Assembly: GCA_030066195.1 (NCBI GenBank) | Contig: JASJCB010000095.1 | Location: 1 to 42,492, forward strand | DNA: 42,492 nt | Reading direction: 5' to 3' | Source: Acidobacteriota bacterium | GTDB taxonomy: Bacteria; Acidobacteriota; Holophagae; Acanthopleuribacterales; Acanthopleuribacteraceae | The notes under the pieces: model-generated | Database searches by the model: none | What the model saw: the letters and a program-made list of their open reading frames with translations, nothing else | Told to the model about the DNA's origin: nothing | In this document: positions 1-10,700 of the stretch, piece after piece | Numbering within the stretch: position 1 is the stretch's first letter | Layout: each line of letters opens with the position of its first letter | Made by a program: the position numbers and the translations under genes

Positions 1-70
1 CCCGCCAGCCGGCCAGCAGGGTCAGGATCAACAGGACCAGAATAATGGCCTCCTGCAGATTGCCCACCAC
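1..70 (-). CDS. Possible N-terminus of a membrane protein, cut by the window edge
   Basis: Reading leftwards from a GTG at 70 (a second GTG follows directly), an open frame encodes a short polar start and then a strongly hydrophobic run (AIILVLLILTLLAGW), which looks like a transmembrane helix. It lies about 80 bases downstream of the kinase gene on the same strand and could be the next gene of that unit. The frame stays open to the window edge. The only Shine-Dalgarno-like sequence is a purine-rich stretch about 20 bases upstream, which is too far for comfort, so the start is uncertain. Only about 23 codons are visible and no function can be assigned. Confidence 0.3.
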   Translation of the reverse strand, partial: MVGNLQEAIILVLLILTLLAGWR

Positions 71-148
71 GTCGCTTATTTTCTTGTCCCGACCCTCTCC
101 CCTACTTGCCGCATCGATGCGACAATCGACTCGACTTGCAGATTATCG

Positions 149-2917
149 TTATTTTTTGTCCGCAAGGTAGGTTTCGGCCAGGTTCGATTGACCCGTTTCC
201 GTGTAGAGTCGATACAAGGCCCGGCGAACCGCTTCAACTTTTTCGGGATCGCCTTGTTTGTTTTCCAATTGCTTCATAGCCTTCACCAGCAGCGGCTCGG
301 CCTCTTCGAAGCGGTTCGTATCGGCCATGATCAAGCCCAGGTTGATCTCGCCCAGCAATACCCGGGGATGGTTCGGAAGTGTTCTGAGCAGGTCCTTCAA
401 GCCCCGGCGGAGGAGGGATTCAGCGGTTTCCAGATCACCCCGATCGGTCAGGAATTGCGCGTAGGCAATCGCCGAAATACCGCGACCCGGGCTGTCCGGC
501 GGTTGTTTGGCGGCTATTTCCCGCGTCAGTTTATAGTGGTGCTCGGCCCGCTCCCATTGGCCGACCTTGTGGTATTCCGCGGCCAGGGCCATGCCGTCGA
601 TACCGACCGCCATGTGGTCCGGCCCCAAAATTTTGGTCTGAATGGCAAGCGCCTCTTCCATGACGGGCAGGGCCTCTTCGATTTTCTCCCGACGCAGGAG
701 GATGTGGGCCAATTGTTTTAAATGAGAGGCGGTCTGGTTGTGTTGATCACCGAACTGGCGGCGTTTAAAGGCCAGTACTTGCCGCATCAGCGACTCGGCT
801 TCATCGAAGCGTTTCAAATCGGCAAGGCAGGCGGCCAGATGGGCTTGAACCGTCACCACCCGGGGATGATTCGAACCCATAAACTCCTGTCGGATGGAAA
901 CCGCCTCGCGGAAAGCCGCTTCGGCCTCTTGGAATCTGCCTTGTTCGCGTAAAAGGTTACCCTGGTGAGAAAGCGTGTCGGCCATGTCCGGATGACGCGT
1001 CCCCAGGATCTTGCGTTGCATGGCCAGGGCTTCATTGATCAGGGGTTCGGCTCGATCCGGGTTACCCAGTTTCAGGTTGGCAATAGCCAGGTCATTGATC
1101 ATGCGGGCCAGGTCGCGATGACCCTCGGGATAGGTTTCCCGGTAGATGGAAACGACTTCCTCCATCATGGGCAAAACCTTTTCTCGAGTGCCCATATCCC
1201 ATAGAAGGTAGACCTGGTTCCTGAGGATAGTGGCCACGAGGTGATGGCGCGGACCCAGCACTTTTTTGCGAATGGCCAGCGCCTGTTCATAAAAATCCCG
1301 CGCCGGCTCCACTTCACCCCTGGCCGAAGAGGTAAGAGCCAGGGCGTTGAGACAATCGGCCACATCGACGTGGTTCTCCCCGTAAAGGCCGCGGCGTAGG
1401 GTCAGCGATTGTTGGAACAGGTCATAGGCTTCCTGGTTCAGGCCCATGTTGTAGTAAACGGAACCCATGGTATAGGCTACCTCGGCGCGGGCCGCCGGTT
1501 GGTCCGCCAATTCGCTTTCGATTCGCCGGGCGCCCCGGTCCAGTAACTGACGGGCCGTGAGCGTGCTGCCGGGCGTCTGATCGGGATTGGTAGCCTCGAA
1601 CATTTCGGTCATGAAGCGCGAGACGCTTTGCGCCTTATCGCGTTCCAGGGCGACACGCTTCGCCTGGCGGACAATGGTCAGGGTAAATCCACCGGCCAGG
1701 AGGACGAGCAGGGTCACCATGCCGACGGCGACCCGATGACGACGTACGAACCGGGCGGCCACATAGGAAAACGAAGCGCCGCGTGCGGTCACGGGCATGT
1801 TGTTGAGGTGGCGTTGAAGATCTTCGGAGAACTCCGCAACCGAGGAATAGCGCTCCGCCGTATTGCGGTGCATGGCTTTGGCTACGATATTGTCCAGGTC
1901 GCCGCGCAGACGTCGGCGCAGTTCACCGGCGCCGGTTCCTCGGGCCGTTCCTACCTCCTCGGCAGAGGGCGCGTCCGTGCCGGCGGGCCGAAAGACGGCG
2001 CTGCTGGGCCGCGTGGGTTCGCTTTCCAAAACGGCGCGTTCCACGGCGCCCGGAAGCATTTCCTCCGGCAGGAAGGGACGTCGACCGCTGATCAACTCGT
2101 AAAGGATGACACCCAGCGAGTAGGTGTCGGATGCGGTGGTCACCTTCCGGCCGCTCACCTGTTCGGGACTTGCGTAACCCGGGCTCATCAGTCGCATTCC
2201 GTTTTGGGTGATTTGGGTTTCTTCGCCGTATTCACCGGGTCGAAGCGGTTTGGCAATGCCGAAATCCAGCAGTTTGGGCGTGCCGTCCCGGGTGATGAGG
2301 ATGTTGTCGGGCTTCAGGTCGCGGTGCACCAAAAGGTTCTGGTGGGCATAGTGGACCGCTTCACAAACCTTGCGGAACAAGGTCAGGCGGTCTTCGATGC
2401 TCAATTGGTGCTGATCGCACCAACGGTCGATAGGCAGGCCGTCCACGTACTCCATGACCAGGTAGGGTTGCCCCTCCCCGGTGGTTCCCACGTCGTAGAG
2501 GCGGGCGATGTAGGGATGTTCCAAACCGGCCAGAATGCGGCGCTCCATTCGAAACCGCTGTAACAGTTCGCGGTTCCAACCCCAGCGAACCAGCTTCAGC
2601 GCCATGCGTCGGTCATAAGCCTGGTCATCGCGAGAGACCTCCCAGACCTGGCCCATGCCGCCGTGGTCGATCAGGCCCTCCAGTTTATAGGTTCCGATGG
2701 ACATGCCCTCGCGGAGGGGCGAAGGCTCGATCAGGTCACAGGGATCTTCCAGGAATTCGCCGGCGCCGGCGTCGGCCTCGATCAGGCTTTCCAGTTCCCG
2801 GCGCAGTTCGGGATCACCCGCGCATGCTTCATCCAAAAAGGCGGTTCTTTCCCCGTTCGGAAGGTCCATGACACGGTCTAACAGGGCGTCAATCTGCTGC
2901 CAGCGGGTGGATTCCAC
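149..2917 (-). CDS. Membrane-anchored serine/threonine protein kinase with C-terminal TPR array
   Basis: The 922-residue protein has a Hanks-type kinase domain at about residues 75-370. Visible motifs are the glycine loop HGGMGQV, the ATP-binding lysine in ALKLV (about 107), the catalytic loop HRDLKPDN (198-205) and DFG (218-220). One hydrophobic segment at about 393-415 should anchor it in the inner membrane. The remainder is a long array of TPR repeats of about 42 residues, probably extracytoplasmic, suited to protein binding. Translation starts at a GTG preceded by a well-placed GAGGTGA. The ECF sigma factor gene lies 24 bases upstream on the same strand, so the pair probably forms one regulatory unit, an arrangement common in acidobacteria and planctomycetes. 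Substrates are unknown. Confidence 0.93.
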   Translation of the reverse strand: MESTRWQQIDALLDRVMDLPNGERTAFLDEACAGDPELRRELESLIEADAGAGEFLEDPCDLIEPSPLREGMSIGTYKLEGLIDHGGMGQVWEVSRDDQAYDRRMALKLVRWGWNRELLQRFRMERRILAGLEHPYIARLYDVGTTGEGQPYLVMEYVDGLPIDRWCDQHQLSIEDRLTLFRKVCEAVHYAHQNLLVHRDLKPDNILITRDGTPKLLDFGIAKPLRPGEYGEETQITQNGMRLMSPGYASPEQVSGRKVTTASDTYSLGVILYELISGRRPFLPEEMLPGAVERAVLESEPTRPSSAVFRPAGTDAPSAEEVGTARGTGAGELRRRLRGDLDNIVAKAMHRNTAERYSSVAEFSEDLQRHLNNMPVTARGASFSYVAARFVRRHRVAVGMVTLLVLLAGGFTLTIVRQAKRVALERDKAQSVSRFMTEMFEATNPDQTPGSTLTARQLLDRGARRIESELADQPAARAEVAYTMGSVYYNMGLNQEAYDLFQQSLTLRRGLYGENHVDVADCLNALALTSSARGEVEPARDFYEQALAIRKKVLGPRHHLVATILRNQVYLLWDMGTREKVLPMMEEVVSIYRETYPEGHRDLARMINDLAIANLKLGNPDRAEPLINEALAMQRKILGTRHPDMADTLSHQGNLLREQGRFQEAEAAFREAVSIRQEFMGSNHPRVVTVQAHLAACLADLKRFDEAESLMRQVLAFKRRQFGDQHNQTASHLKQLAHILLRREKIEEALPVMEEALAIQTKILGPDHMAVGIDGMALAAEYHKVGQWERAEHHYKLTREIAAKQPPDSPGRGISAIAYAQFLTDRGDLETAESLLRRGLKDLLRTLPNHPRVLLGEINLGLIMADTNRFEEAEPLLVKAMKQLENKQGDPEKVEAVRRALYRLYTETGQSNLAETYLADKK

Positions 2918-2941
2918 GGCTCACCTCGTTAATTGTAAGTG

Positions 2942-3523
2942 TTATGGGGACAGTTCCCGATAAAGCCAGGCCCGGGCCCGCCGCCATTCACGATGGACGG
3001 TCATGCGGGAGATACCCAGACAATCCGCGGTTTCGTCCAGGTTCATTCCCGCAAAGAAGCGTAGTTCTACCAGGTGGGCCTTGCGTGCATCGATTTTGGA
3101 CAGGCGCCCCAGGGCCTCATCCAGCGCAATGACATCGATACACTTTTGTATTCCGCCGTCCAGGTCGTCGGACAGGGTGACCGGACGCTGCCCGTTGCCG
3201 CGTTTTTCCCGATTGCGGCCGCGGGCATAATCGACCAGGATGCGGCGCATGGTCTGCGCAATGGAATGGAAGAAGTGGGCGGGATTCTCCCAGGCAACGG
3301 CATTGGCTTTACTGATTGCCATGTAGGCCTCGTGCACCACCGCGGTGGCTTGCAAGGTATGGCCGTCCCGTTCGGAAACCAGAAAACCCCTGGCGATACG
3401 GCGCAGTTCGTCATAGACCAAAGCCATCAGGTTTTCCAGCGCGCCGGGTTCGCCACCGCGACACGCGTCAAGAATACCGGAGAGCATGGCGGCGTCCAGC
3501 TCGGGGGCAATATTTCTTGTCAT
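2942..3523 (-). CDS. ECF-family RNA polymerase sigma factor (TIGR02999-like)
   Basis: The product (193 residues from the ATG at 3523) carries sigma region 2, with LVYDELRRIARGFL and HTLQATAVVHEAYM typical of the ECF subgroup that accompanies TPR-kinases. It also has region 4 with a helix-turn-helix ending in LGISRMTVHREWRRARAWL. A longer reading from a TTG at 3574 is possible, but that codon falls between the -35 and -10 boxes of the likely promoter (3563-3591), so I prefer the ATG. No clear ribosome binding site precedes this ATG. The kinase gene follows 24 bases downstream. It presumably redirects RNA polymerase to a small regulon, perhaps under control of the kinase; that link is inference. 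Confidence 0.93.
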   Translation of the reverse strand: MTRNIAPELDAAMLSGILDACRGGEPGALENLMALVYDELRRIARGFLVSERDGHTLQATAVVHEAYMAISKANAVAWENPAHFFHSIAQTMRRILVDYARGRNREKRGNGQRPVTLSDDLDGGIQKCIDVIALDEALGRLSKIDARKAHLVELRFFAGMNLDETADCLGISRMTVHREWRRARAWLYRELSP

Positions 3524-3562
3524 GGGAACACCAAAGGGGAAGTGTGTTGATGTATGGATCGG

Positions 3563-3591
3563 ATTCTGAATCAAAAATAGGCGACAGTCAA
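3563..3591 (-). promoter_or_regulatory. Sigma70-like promoter of the sigma factor/kinase unit
   Basis: On the minus strand TTGACT (3586-3591) is followed after exactly 17 bases by CAGAAT (3563-3568). Transcription would start near 3556, giving an untranslated leader of about 30 bases before the ATG at 3523. The -35 is near-consensus and the -10 matches four of six. Confidence 0.55.
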
Positions 3592-3716
3592 ATCTAGCTT
3601 ACGTTCTTTTTGAGCAATAGTTTTTTTAAAGGAAGACAATTTCAAGCAATCGCGGAGCGGCAGGGCTTCTCGCCGCACTAAAACCTGGGACTCGCTTCCA
3701 CCCGAACCGGAAAAAC

Positions 3717-3744
3717 TGGACATCACCTGCCGCTAAGGTACAAT
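3717..3744 (+). promoter_or_regulatory. Sigma70-like promoter of the first FG-GAP gene
   Basis: TGGACA (3717-3722) and TACAAT (3739-3744) are separated by 16 bases. Initiation near 3751 would leave a leader of about 34 bases with a GAGGA ribosome binding site at 3776-3780, correctly spaced from the ATG at 3785. Confidence 0.6.
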
Positions 3745-3784
3745 AGGCGAAAATTGTCCCCGTGCCGCGGGACTCGAGGACTGT

Positions 3785-6700
3785 ATGGAAGTTTCAAAAA
3801 CCGGTACTCCCGAAAAAACAGTCGCCCGTATTCTGGTTTTCTGTTTAGCATCACTTCTTTTCTCGCCGGTCCTGGCTTTTCAGAACACCGAAAAACTGCC
3901 GGGTGCGCTCGATTTCGATCCCAAGTCCATCGACAACCCCCACGCCGACGGCTGGAATACCGAGGTCTTGAGCGAGGACGCCAAGAAACAACTCAAAAAG
4001 TTGGTTCATATATTGGATCATCCCAACGCCATGAAGGCCGACGTTTTCAAAGGCCTGCTGGATCCGGAATTCAGCACCGGACCCGTTCGGCCCGACGGTT
4101 TGGAGAACGTCTATGAAGGCGGCGGTATTGTCGTTCGACGCCCCAAGTCCCTGAACGGCGGGCAAACCTACAAGGGCGCCGAGGGTCTGTTACAAGCCAT
4201 GAAAGCATTGGCCGCGCCCTATGCAACCGCGCCGGAAGCCCGGGCGGCGGTGAAGCTGTTCCGCATAAAAATGGAAGACGGCAGCTTTACCACGAAATCC
4301 TATGTGGAGACGCACGCGGACCTGGACGACGGCAGCTTACAGCAAAACGCCCTGTGGCGTTGTCGGTGGCGGGTCCCGCAACCGGGCAAGAAACCCAAGC
4401 TCATGGGCATCAGCCTGGAAGCCTATGAGGAGACGCGCGTCACCAATCCGAAAGGCATGCTTTTCTCCGAGGTCACCGAGGCGGTTCTGGGCGCCAATCC
4501 CAGCTTCAAACAACAAATAGCCTATGGCGTGAACCACTGGCTGACGCGTCTCGACGGCATGCTGGGTCTGGACTTCAACGCTTATCAAGGCCTGGCCGTG
4601 GGCGATGCGAACGGCGACGGCTTGGACGATGTGTACATCTGCCAGAACGGGGGCCTGCCCAACCGCTTATACCTGCAAAACCCGGACGGCACCGCGACGG
4701 ATGTGTCCGAGCGGGCGGGTGTGGACTGGTTGGAGTTGACGCGTAGCGCCTTGTTCCTGGATTTGGATAACGACGGGGATCAGGACCTGGTGGTGGCCGC
4801 CAAGCCCCAGCTTCTCTTTCTGGAAAACGACGGCCGGGCGCGCTTCACTCTGCGCAACCGCATCTCGGCGGGTGACGATGTCTACAGTATTACCGCCGCC
4901 GACTACGACAAAGATCGCGACCTGGACCTGTATATCTGCAATTACCGCGACCAAAACGACCTGTCCGACGTCATCCCCACGCCGATTCCCTACCATAACG
5001 CCAACAACGGCGGGCGCAACCGGCTGCTGAACAACCTGGGCAACTGGAAGTTTGAAGACGGTACCGCCGCGGCGGGCCTGGACGAACAAAATACCCGCTT
5101 CACCTTTGCCGCTTCTTGGGAAGACTTCGACAACGACGGCGACCTGGACCTTTACGTGGCCAACGATTTCGGCCATAACAACCTCTACCGTAACGACGGC
5201 GGACGCTTTCGGGACATTGCGCCCGAGGCCGGCTTGACCGACAGTTCGTTCGGCATGGGAGTAACCTGGGCCGATGTGAACCGCGACGGCCATATGGACG
5301 TGTATGTCTCCAACATGTTCTCGGCGGCGGGTAGTCGGGTCACGACGCAAGAAAAGTTCAAGCCCAACCAGAACCAGGCCTCGCGAGCGCGTTACCAGCG
5401 CCTGGCCAAGGGTAATTCGCTGTTCCTGAACAACGGCGACGGCAGCTTCAAAGACATCAGCGACGAGGCGGCGGTTACCATGGGCCGCTGGTCCTGGTCG
5501 TCCAACTTTGCAGACCTCAACAATGACGGCTGGGAAGACATCATGGTGGCCAACGGTTACATCACCAGTTACCTCACCGCGGATTTGTGAAGCTTCTTCT
5601 GGCGGCAGGTCGTGTCGCAAAGCCCCGAAGAAGAACGAAGCGTCACCAGCCAGGACAGGTTTCGCCGATCGATTCGGGATCTCAATAAAATGTTGCGCAA
5701 CGGGAGTTCCCTATCGGGTCGCGAGCGTAATCGCTGTTTCCTGAACACCGGCGGCACCCGCTTTGCCAATATCTCCTCGATTTCCGGTCTCGACTACCCC
5801 GACGACGCTCGCGCCGTGGGCCTGGTGGACTGGGACGGCGACGGCGATTTGGATATGTGGCTGGTCAACCGCACGGGTCCGCAGGCCCGCTTGATGCGCA
5901 ACAATACCGACGGACAAGGCCGCTATGTCAGCTTCCGCCTGCGCTCGGACAAGGTGAACCGCGACGGTATCGGCGCTCGCGTACAACTGACCGCCGAGGG
6001 CATCGACGGCATCCAAACCCGCACCTTGCACGCGGGCGACGGCTTTGCCTCGCAAACGAGCAAGTGGCTTCACTTCGGTTTGGGCGACGCGGGCAAGATC
6101 ACATCCGTCAGGGTCTGGTGGCCCGACGGTCAATGGGAAGAATTCAGCGGCGCCGGCGTGGATGCTCGCTACCTGCTGGTGCAGGGTTCCGGTAAGGCGC
6201 AACGGCAAACCCCGCGAGGGGCCGTTTCCCTGGCCGCGAAAACGGTACCGGCGGCAAAGTCCTCGGATCAGGCCCGCACGCACCTGGCGACGCCCCTACA
6301 ACTGCCCGCGCTTTCCTGGAAGACTCACGACAACAAGGAACAAGCCCTGGATTTTTCGGCATACAAGGGTACGCTGGTCAATCTATGGGCAAGCTGGTGC
6401 CAACCCTGTCTCAAGGAACTGGCCGCATTTACCAAGGGTAAGGACCAACTTCAAGCAGCGGGGCTGACCGTGCTGCCCCTTAGCGTGGACGGTTTGGGCG
6501 ACAAACGCTCCGACCAGGCATCGGCCCTGCGTACCATGAAACGCCTGCGCTTCCCTTTCCAGCACGGCCTGGCCACGACCGAACTTTTGGGAAAATTAGA
6601 AATCGCGGCTCAAGAAGTCTACCCCATGAACCTTAGCCTGCCGGTGCCTACCAGTCTGCTGGTGGACCGACGCGGGCAACTGGTCGCCATCTACAAGGGC

Positions 6701-7732
6701 CCGGTAGAATTGGACACATTGTTGGCAGACGCATCGAAATTGCTGAAAGGCAATACCGGCGATTACGCCGCTGCCGCTCCCCTGTCGGGCCGCGCCTATA
6801 CGCGACCGGGCAGGCGCGCCTACGCCAAACTGGCCCAGGAAATGCTGCGCGCCGGATTCCGCGACGACGCCATGGCCTATCTGGACCGAATGAGCGGAAT
6901 GCCCGGCGGGGAGTCTGTCAAATCGGCCGATGTCCTGGTGAACACGGGCATCAGCTTCGCCAAAACCGGCGAGTGGGACAAAGCCGAGGCCCAGTTCCGA
7001 CGCTCGCTGAAGTTGAACCCGGATCAGGAAAAGGCTTATTACAACCTGGGCCTGGTTTACAAAGACAAAAAGGAATGGGACTCCGCCGAGCAACATCTGC
7101 GCAAGGCCCTGGAGCTTCAACCGGATTACACTCAAGCCTGGTTCGGACTGGCCGAGGTCTTGATCGGCAAGAAGGATCGAAACGGAGCCCTTGCGGCCTA
7201 TCGCAAGGCCTTGGAATTCGATCCCTTTAACGGGCGTTTTCATAATAGTCTGGCCATTGCCCTGGCGGGCGGAGGCGATATGGACGGCGCGGTGGACCAC
7301 TTCGAGAAATCGATCCGGTACCGACCCGATTCCGTTCGAACCCGCTTCAACCTGAGCCGCGCCTACATCCAACAGGGACGCGTAGCCGACGCGGTGCCCC
7401 ACCTGGATGCCGCGTTGAAATTGCAACCCGACATGGCGCCGGCGCGACGCGAGTTGATCTGGATTCTGGCCGCGAGCCGAAATGCCGATCTCCGCAACGG
7501 CACACGAGCGCTGGAACTTGCTGAAGCCCAGATCAAACAGACCCGCAATCCCCTGACCCTGCAGCAACTGGCCGCGGCACAAGCCGAAACGGGTCGCTTC
7601 GATGCAGCCCTGGCCACAACCGAGGAAGCTATTCGACTCGCCGGAAACAAAGATCCTCGCATCATCTCTCAGTTGAGGTACACCCAAAAACGCTACCAAA
7701 ACCAACAACCGTTCCGCCATCCCAAGTATTGA
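3785..7732 (+). CDS. Probable selenoprotein: secreted FG-GAP/UnbV protein with thioredoxin-like and TPR domains, in-frame TGA
   Basis: Two open stretches (3785-5590 and 5591-7732) are in the same frame, separated only by a TGA at codon 602. Read through, they give 1315 residues: signal peptide (about 1-32), a unique N-terminal region, FG-GAP/VCBS calcium-loop repeats (DANGDG about 274, DLDNDG 326, DFDNDG 447, DLNNDG 577, DWDGDG 682) and an ASPIC/UnbV domain (about 715-805). A thioredoxin/TlpA-like domain with WCQPC (cysteines 872 and 875) and TPR repeats (about 1050-1270) follow. The FG-GAP series spans the TGA, so a stop there would cut the propeller. The only candidate restart is a GTG at 5612, with no convincing ribosome binding site and starting in mid-domain. 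A SECIS-like hairpin follows the TGA directly. I infer selenocysteine insertion; a nonsense mutation or sequencing error is the alternative. The protein is exported and its substrate is unknown. Confidence 0.8.
5588..5633 (+). promoter_or_regulatory. Candidate bacterial SECIS element with its UGA codon
   Basis: The UGA (5588-5590) is followed by a two-part hairpin. The lower stem CTTCTTC (5593-5599) pairs with GAAGAAG (5627-5633). The apical stem GCGGCA (5602-5607) pairs with TGTCGC (5613-5618) through six pairs, one of them G-U, and closes the loop GGUCG (5608-5612). The loop starts 17 bases after the UGA, and unpaired bases including U5600 lie between the stems. From memory, the E. coli fdhF SECIS also presents GCAGGUC at the tip of its hairpin at almost the same distance, where loop G and U contact SelB. 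Folding energy was not computed. Confidence 0.75.
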
Positions 7733-7776
7733 TTCCATCACTAGATAAATAATGTGCGGGACTCCACGGAGGCCTT

Positions 7777-10700
7777 ATGATCGCCATGCTTTTCACTTTA
7801 CTCGCACTGTCTCTCGGCGGTGACCAGAAGGACCAACCGGACGCCGTCCAATGTATCGTGGACAACATCCGCGATCTGGAAGACGCCAGGGATCCTAAAT
7901 GTCACGCCACGGCAACCCGCCTGATCAATTTTATGTACGGTACGCCGTTGACCGAAACGGCGCGGTTCCGTATGAACGAGTTACAAAAAGATTTCATCCG
8001 CACCATCTGGCGCAAGGCGGGCAAAGGTCCCGTGAATGCCGCCGCCCTGGCCGATCCCATCGCCGCGGCTTTGCGATTCAAGGAAACCGGAGACGGCGGG
8101 ACGAAAATAACCCTGGCCGACGGCAGTTCGGTGACCATTACCGAGCGAGACCGCCGTCAGTACGGTTCGGTGGCATACGGCCTGCGCGCACAACTGGCGG
8201 TGCAACAGGAAGCCATGCTCAGCGCGGAAGGCCCTCTGCCGGTATTGACCCGCGACGGCAGTGACGCGCTCAAAGAAGCCGTGGATTTGCATACGCTGAC
8301 CACACTCTTCCTGGCCGATCAGGAAGCCCGGACGAAAAGCGAATACGAGGTTTCCGAAGACCTGTTCCAAAAATCCTGGCAACGCGTTGCCCAACCGCTT
8401 GAAACGGTGAAGCCCGTGGAAGTTACCGCCCGGGTGAATGCGGCCGAAGCCGGCTACCCCGTCCTGTCGCGGATTATCGAACAGAAGATCCACAGCTATC
8501 GCGAGTACAACAAGATCTCGGATATGCTTTTCTGGTCCAATATTTCGACATTTTTCGCTCGCCATGCCCTGCCCGAGGACGAGGCGGGCAGGACCGATCT
8601 CAGGCAAAACTTTCGCGGCGCCGCCGGTTACTTCGGCGCCTTTCTGCTCCGCGAATCGGGACGCATCGCACAGAAAGACGGCTCGCCCATCATTCGCGAG
8701 CGGCATGTGAACGAGGCCCTGCAGAAGCTGACGCCCTTCAAGGTGGACGACTACGAGGACATCACCTATTTCTACCATCTGCCGCCGAAGGAACGTTACG
8801 TTTTGGAAGCCTATGACACCGACGCCTTCCGCGACAGCGGCCTGCACTGGATAGTCCTGCAGGACGCCCTCAAGAACCCGCAAATCAGGGTGCCCGTCGA
8901 ACCCGATCCCTTTGCCGCGGAACTGATTGTGGAGGGCATCGCCCAGTTCGGCGTATTGGTCTTTCGCATCGCGGGTCAAATGTCCAAAAACGCCGACGCG
9001 GAAACGGTGCAGGGACATCACATCCGCGCGGCGGTCAACCTGATCCGCCAATTGGGAGCCAAGCACGCAAGCACGCCCGCGCCGAACGAACAAACCCAGA
9101 CCCTGGTTTCCACCACAACGGCAACCCCGACCGGTGAGGAGCCCTTCTTTACAGATATTACCGCCGCAAGCGGCCTCAGTTTCGTGCACCGCTCCTCCGA
9201 TTGGTTGCGGCGCTACATGCGCAGCTATCTCTACAGCGTGGAGAATAAACGAGAACAAGAGGACATCTCGCTGGATCACCCGCCGTCCTTCTCCGGCTCC
9301 GGCGTAGCGGCCGAGGATATCGACGGCGACGGTCTGCCCGATATCCTGCTGCTCAGCGGCCTCGGCGACCGGTTGTACAAGAACCTGGGCGACGGCCGTT
9401 TTCAGGACATCACCGAACAGGCAGGCCTGGTCTGGTCACGTCCGGACGGCAGCCGGGGCGAACCACGCCAACCCATTATCGCCGATCTGGATAACGACGG
9501 CCTGCGCGACATTTTGATCACCTACGTGGACGACCCGCACCGGCTCTACAAGAACATGGGCGGTAATAAGTTCAAGGATGTCACCAAAACCGCCGGCCTG
9601 GGCGGCAAGGGCATGGTGGCGGGACCGGCTACCGTTTTCGACTATGATCGCGACGGTTTGCCCGACATCTACATCGGCTATTACGGTAATTACCTGGAGG
9701 GCGTGGGCCCAAGCCTGGTGCGCAACAACTACAACGGCCTGCCCAACCGGCTGTTCCGCAACAAGGGCAACCTGCAATTCGAGGATAAGACCGAGGGCAG
9801 CGGCCTGGACAACAAAGGCTGGACTCAAGCGGTCTCGCATACCGACATCGACGGAGACGGCCTTCAAGACCTGATTGTGGGCAACGACTTCGGCATCAAT
9901 GCCTATTACCGCAACAAGGGCGACGGCACCTTCGTGGATATAGCCGAGAGCCTGGGCACCAACCTTCCGTCCAACAGTATGAACGTGGGCCTTGCCGACC
10001 TGAACCGCGACAGCTATCCCGATGTCTACATCTCCAACATAGTCACCATGGTCAAGGACGAGAGCTATCGTCTGCCGACCAGGGAAACACGCATGAAGTT
10101 CAACCCGGAGAACATGGCCACCATGCGCATTCTTGAAGCCAACCACCTGTTCGTCTCGAAACGCGAGAACAACAAGTTGGCGGGTTACGAGATTTCCGAC
10201 GCGATCACCCGCGGCCTGATCTCCACCGGCTGGGCCTGGGACGCGGACTTCCTGGACTTCGACAACGACGGCGACGACGATCTCTACTGTGTCAACGGCC
10301 TCAACGAATACCGTTTTTACACTGACTCGGTGGAGATGGAAACCCAAGACGGCGGCAAGCAGACCTTCATGTGGATGGTGCGCAACAAGGAATCCAACGT
10401 CTTTTTCGTCAACGAGGGCGGCAAGCTGGAAAACCGTTCGACGGAATCCGGTGCGGACCTGCTGGGCAACTCGCGTAGCGCCGCATACCTGGACATCGAG
10501 GGCGACGGCGACCTGGACATGATCCTGAACAACTACCACGGCCCGGCGGTCCTCTACCGCAACAACGCCGAGCGCTACAAACGCAACTGGTTACGCTTGC
10601 AATTGGACGGTGATCCAGCAAAAGGCAGCAACCGCGATGCGATCGGCGCAAGAATCCTGATTACTCCCAAGGGGGGCCCGGTGGTCTGGCGCGAGATCAG

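Noticed and set aside
861..878. A T-loop-like sequence (GGTTCGAATC on the minus strand) suggesting a tRNA
   Set aside because: It lies within the TPR coding region of the kinase, and no acceptor or anticodon arms can be built around it.
1628..2563. Open frame of 311 codons on the plus strand opposite the kinase gene
   Set aside because: It is a shadow of the kinase gene (high GC, no ribosome binding site, no protein-like domains).
5612..7732. A separate 706-residue gene beginning at GTG 5612
   Set aside because: It has no convincing ribosome binding site, starts inside the FG-GAP series and continues the exact frame of the gene before; readthrough explains it better.
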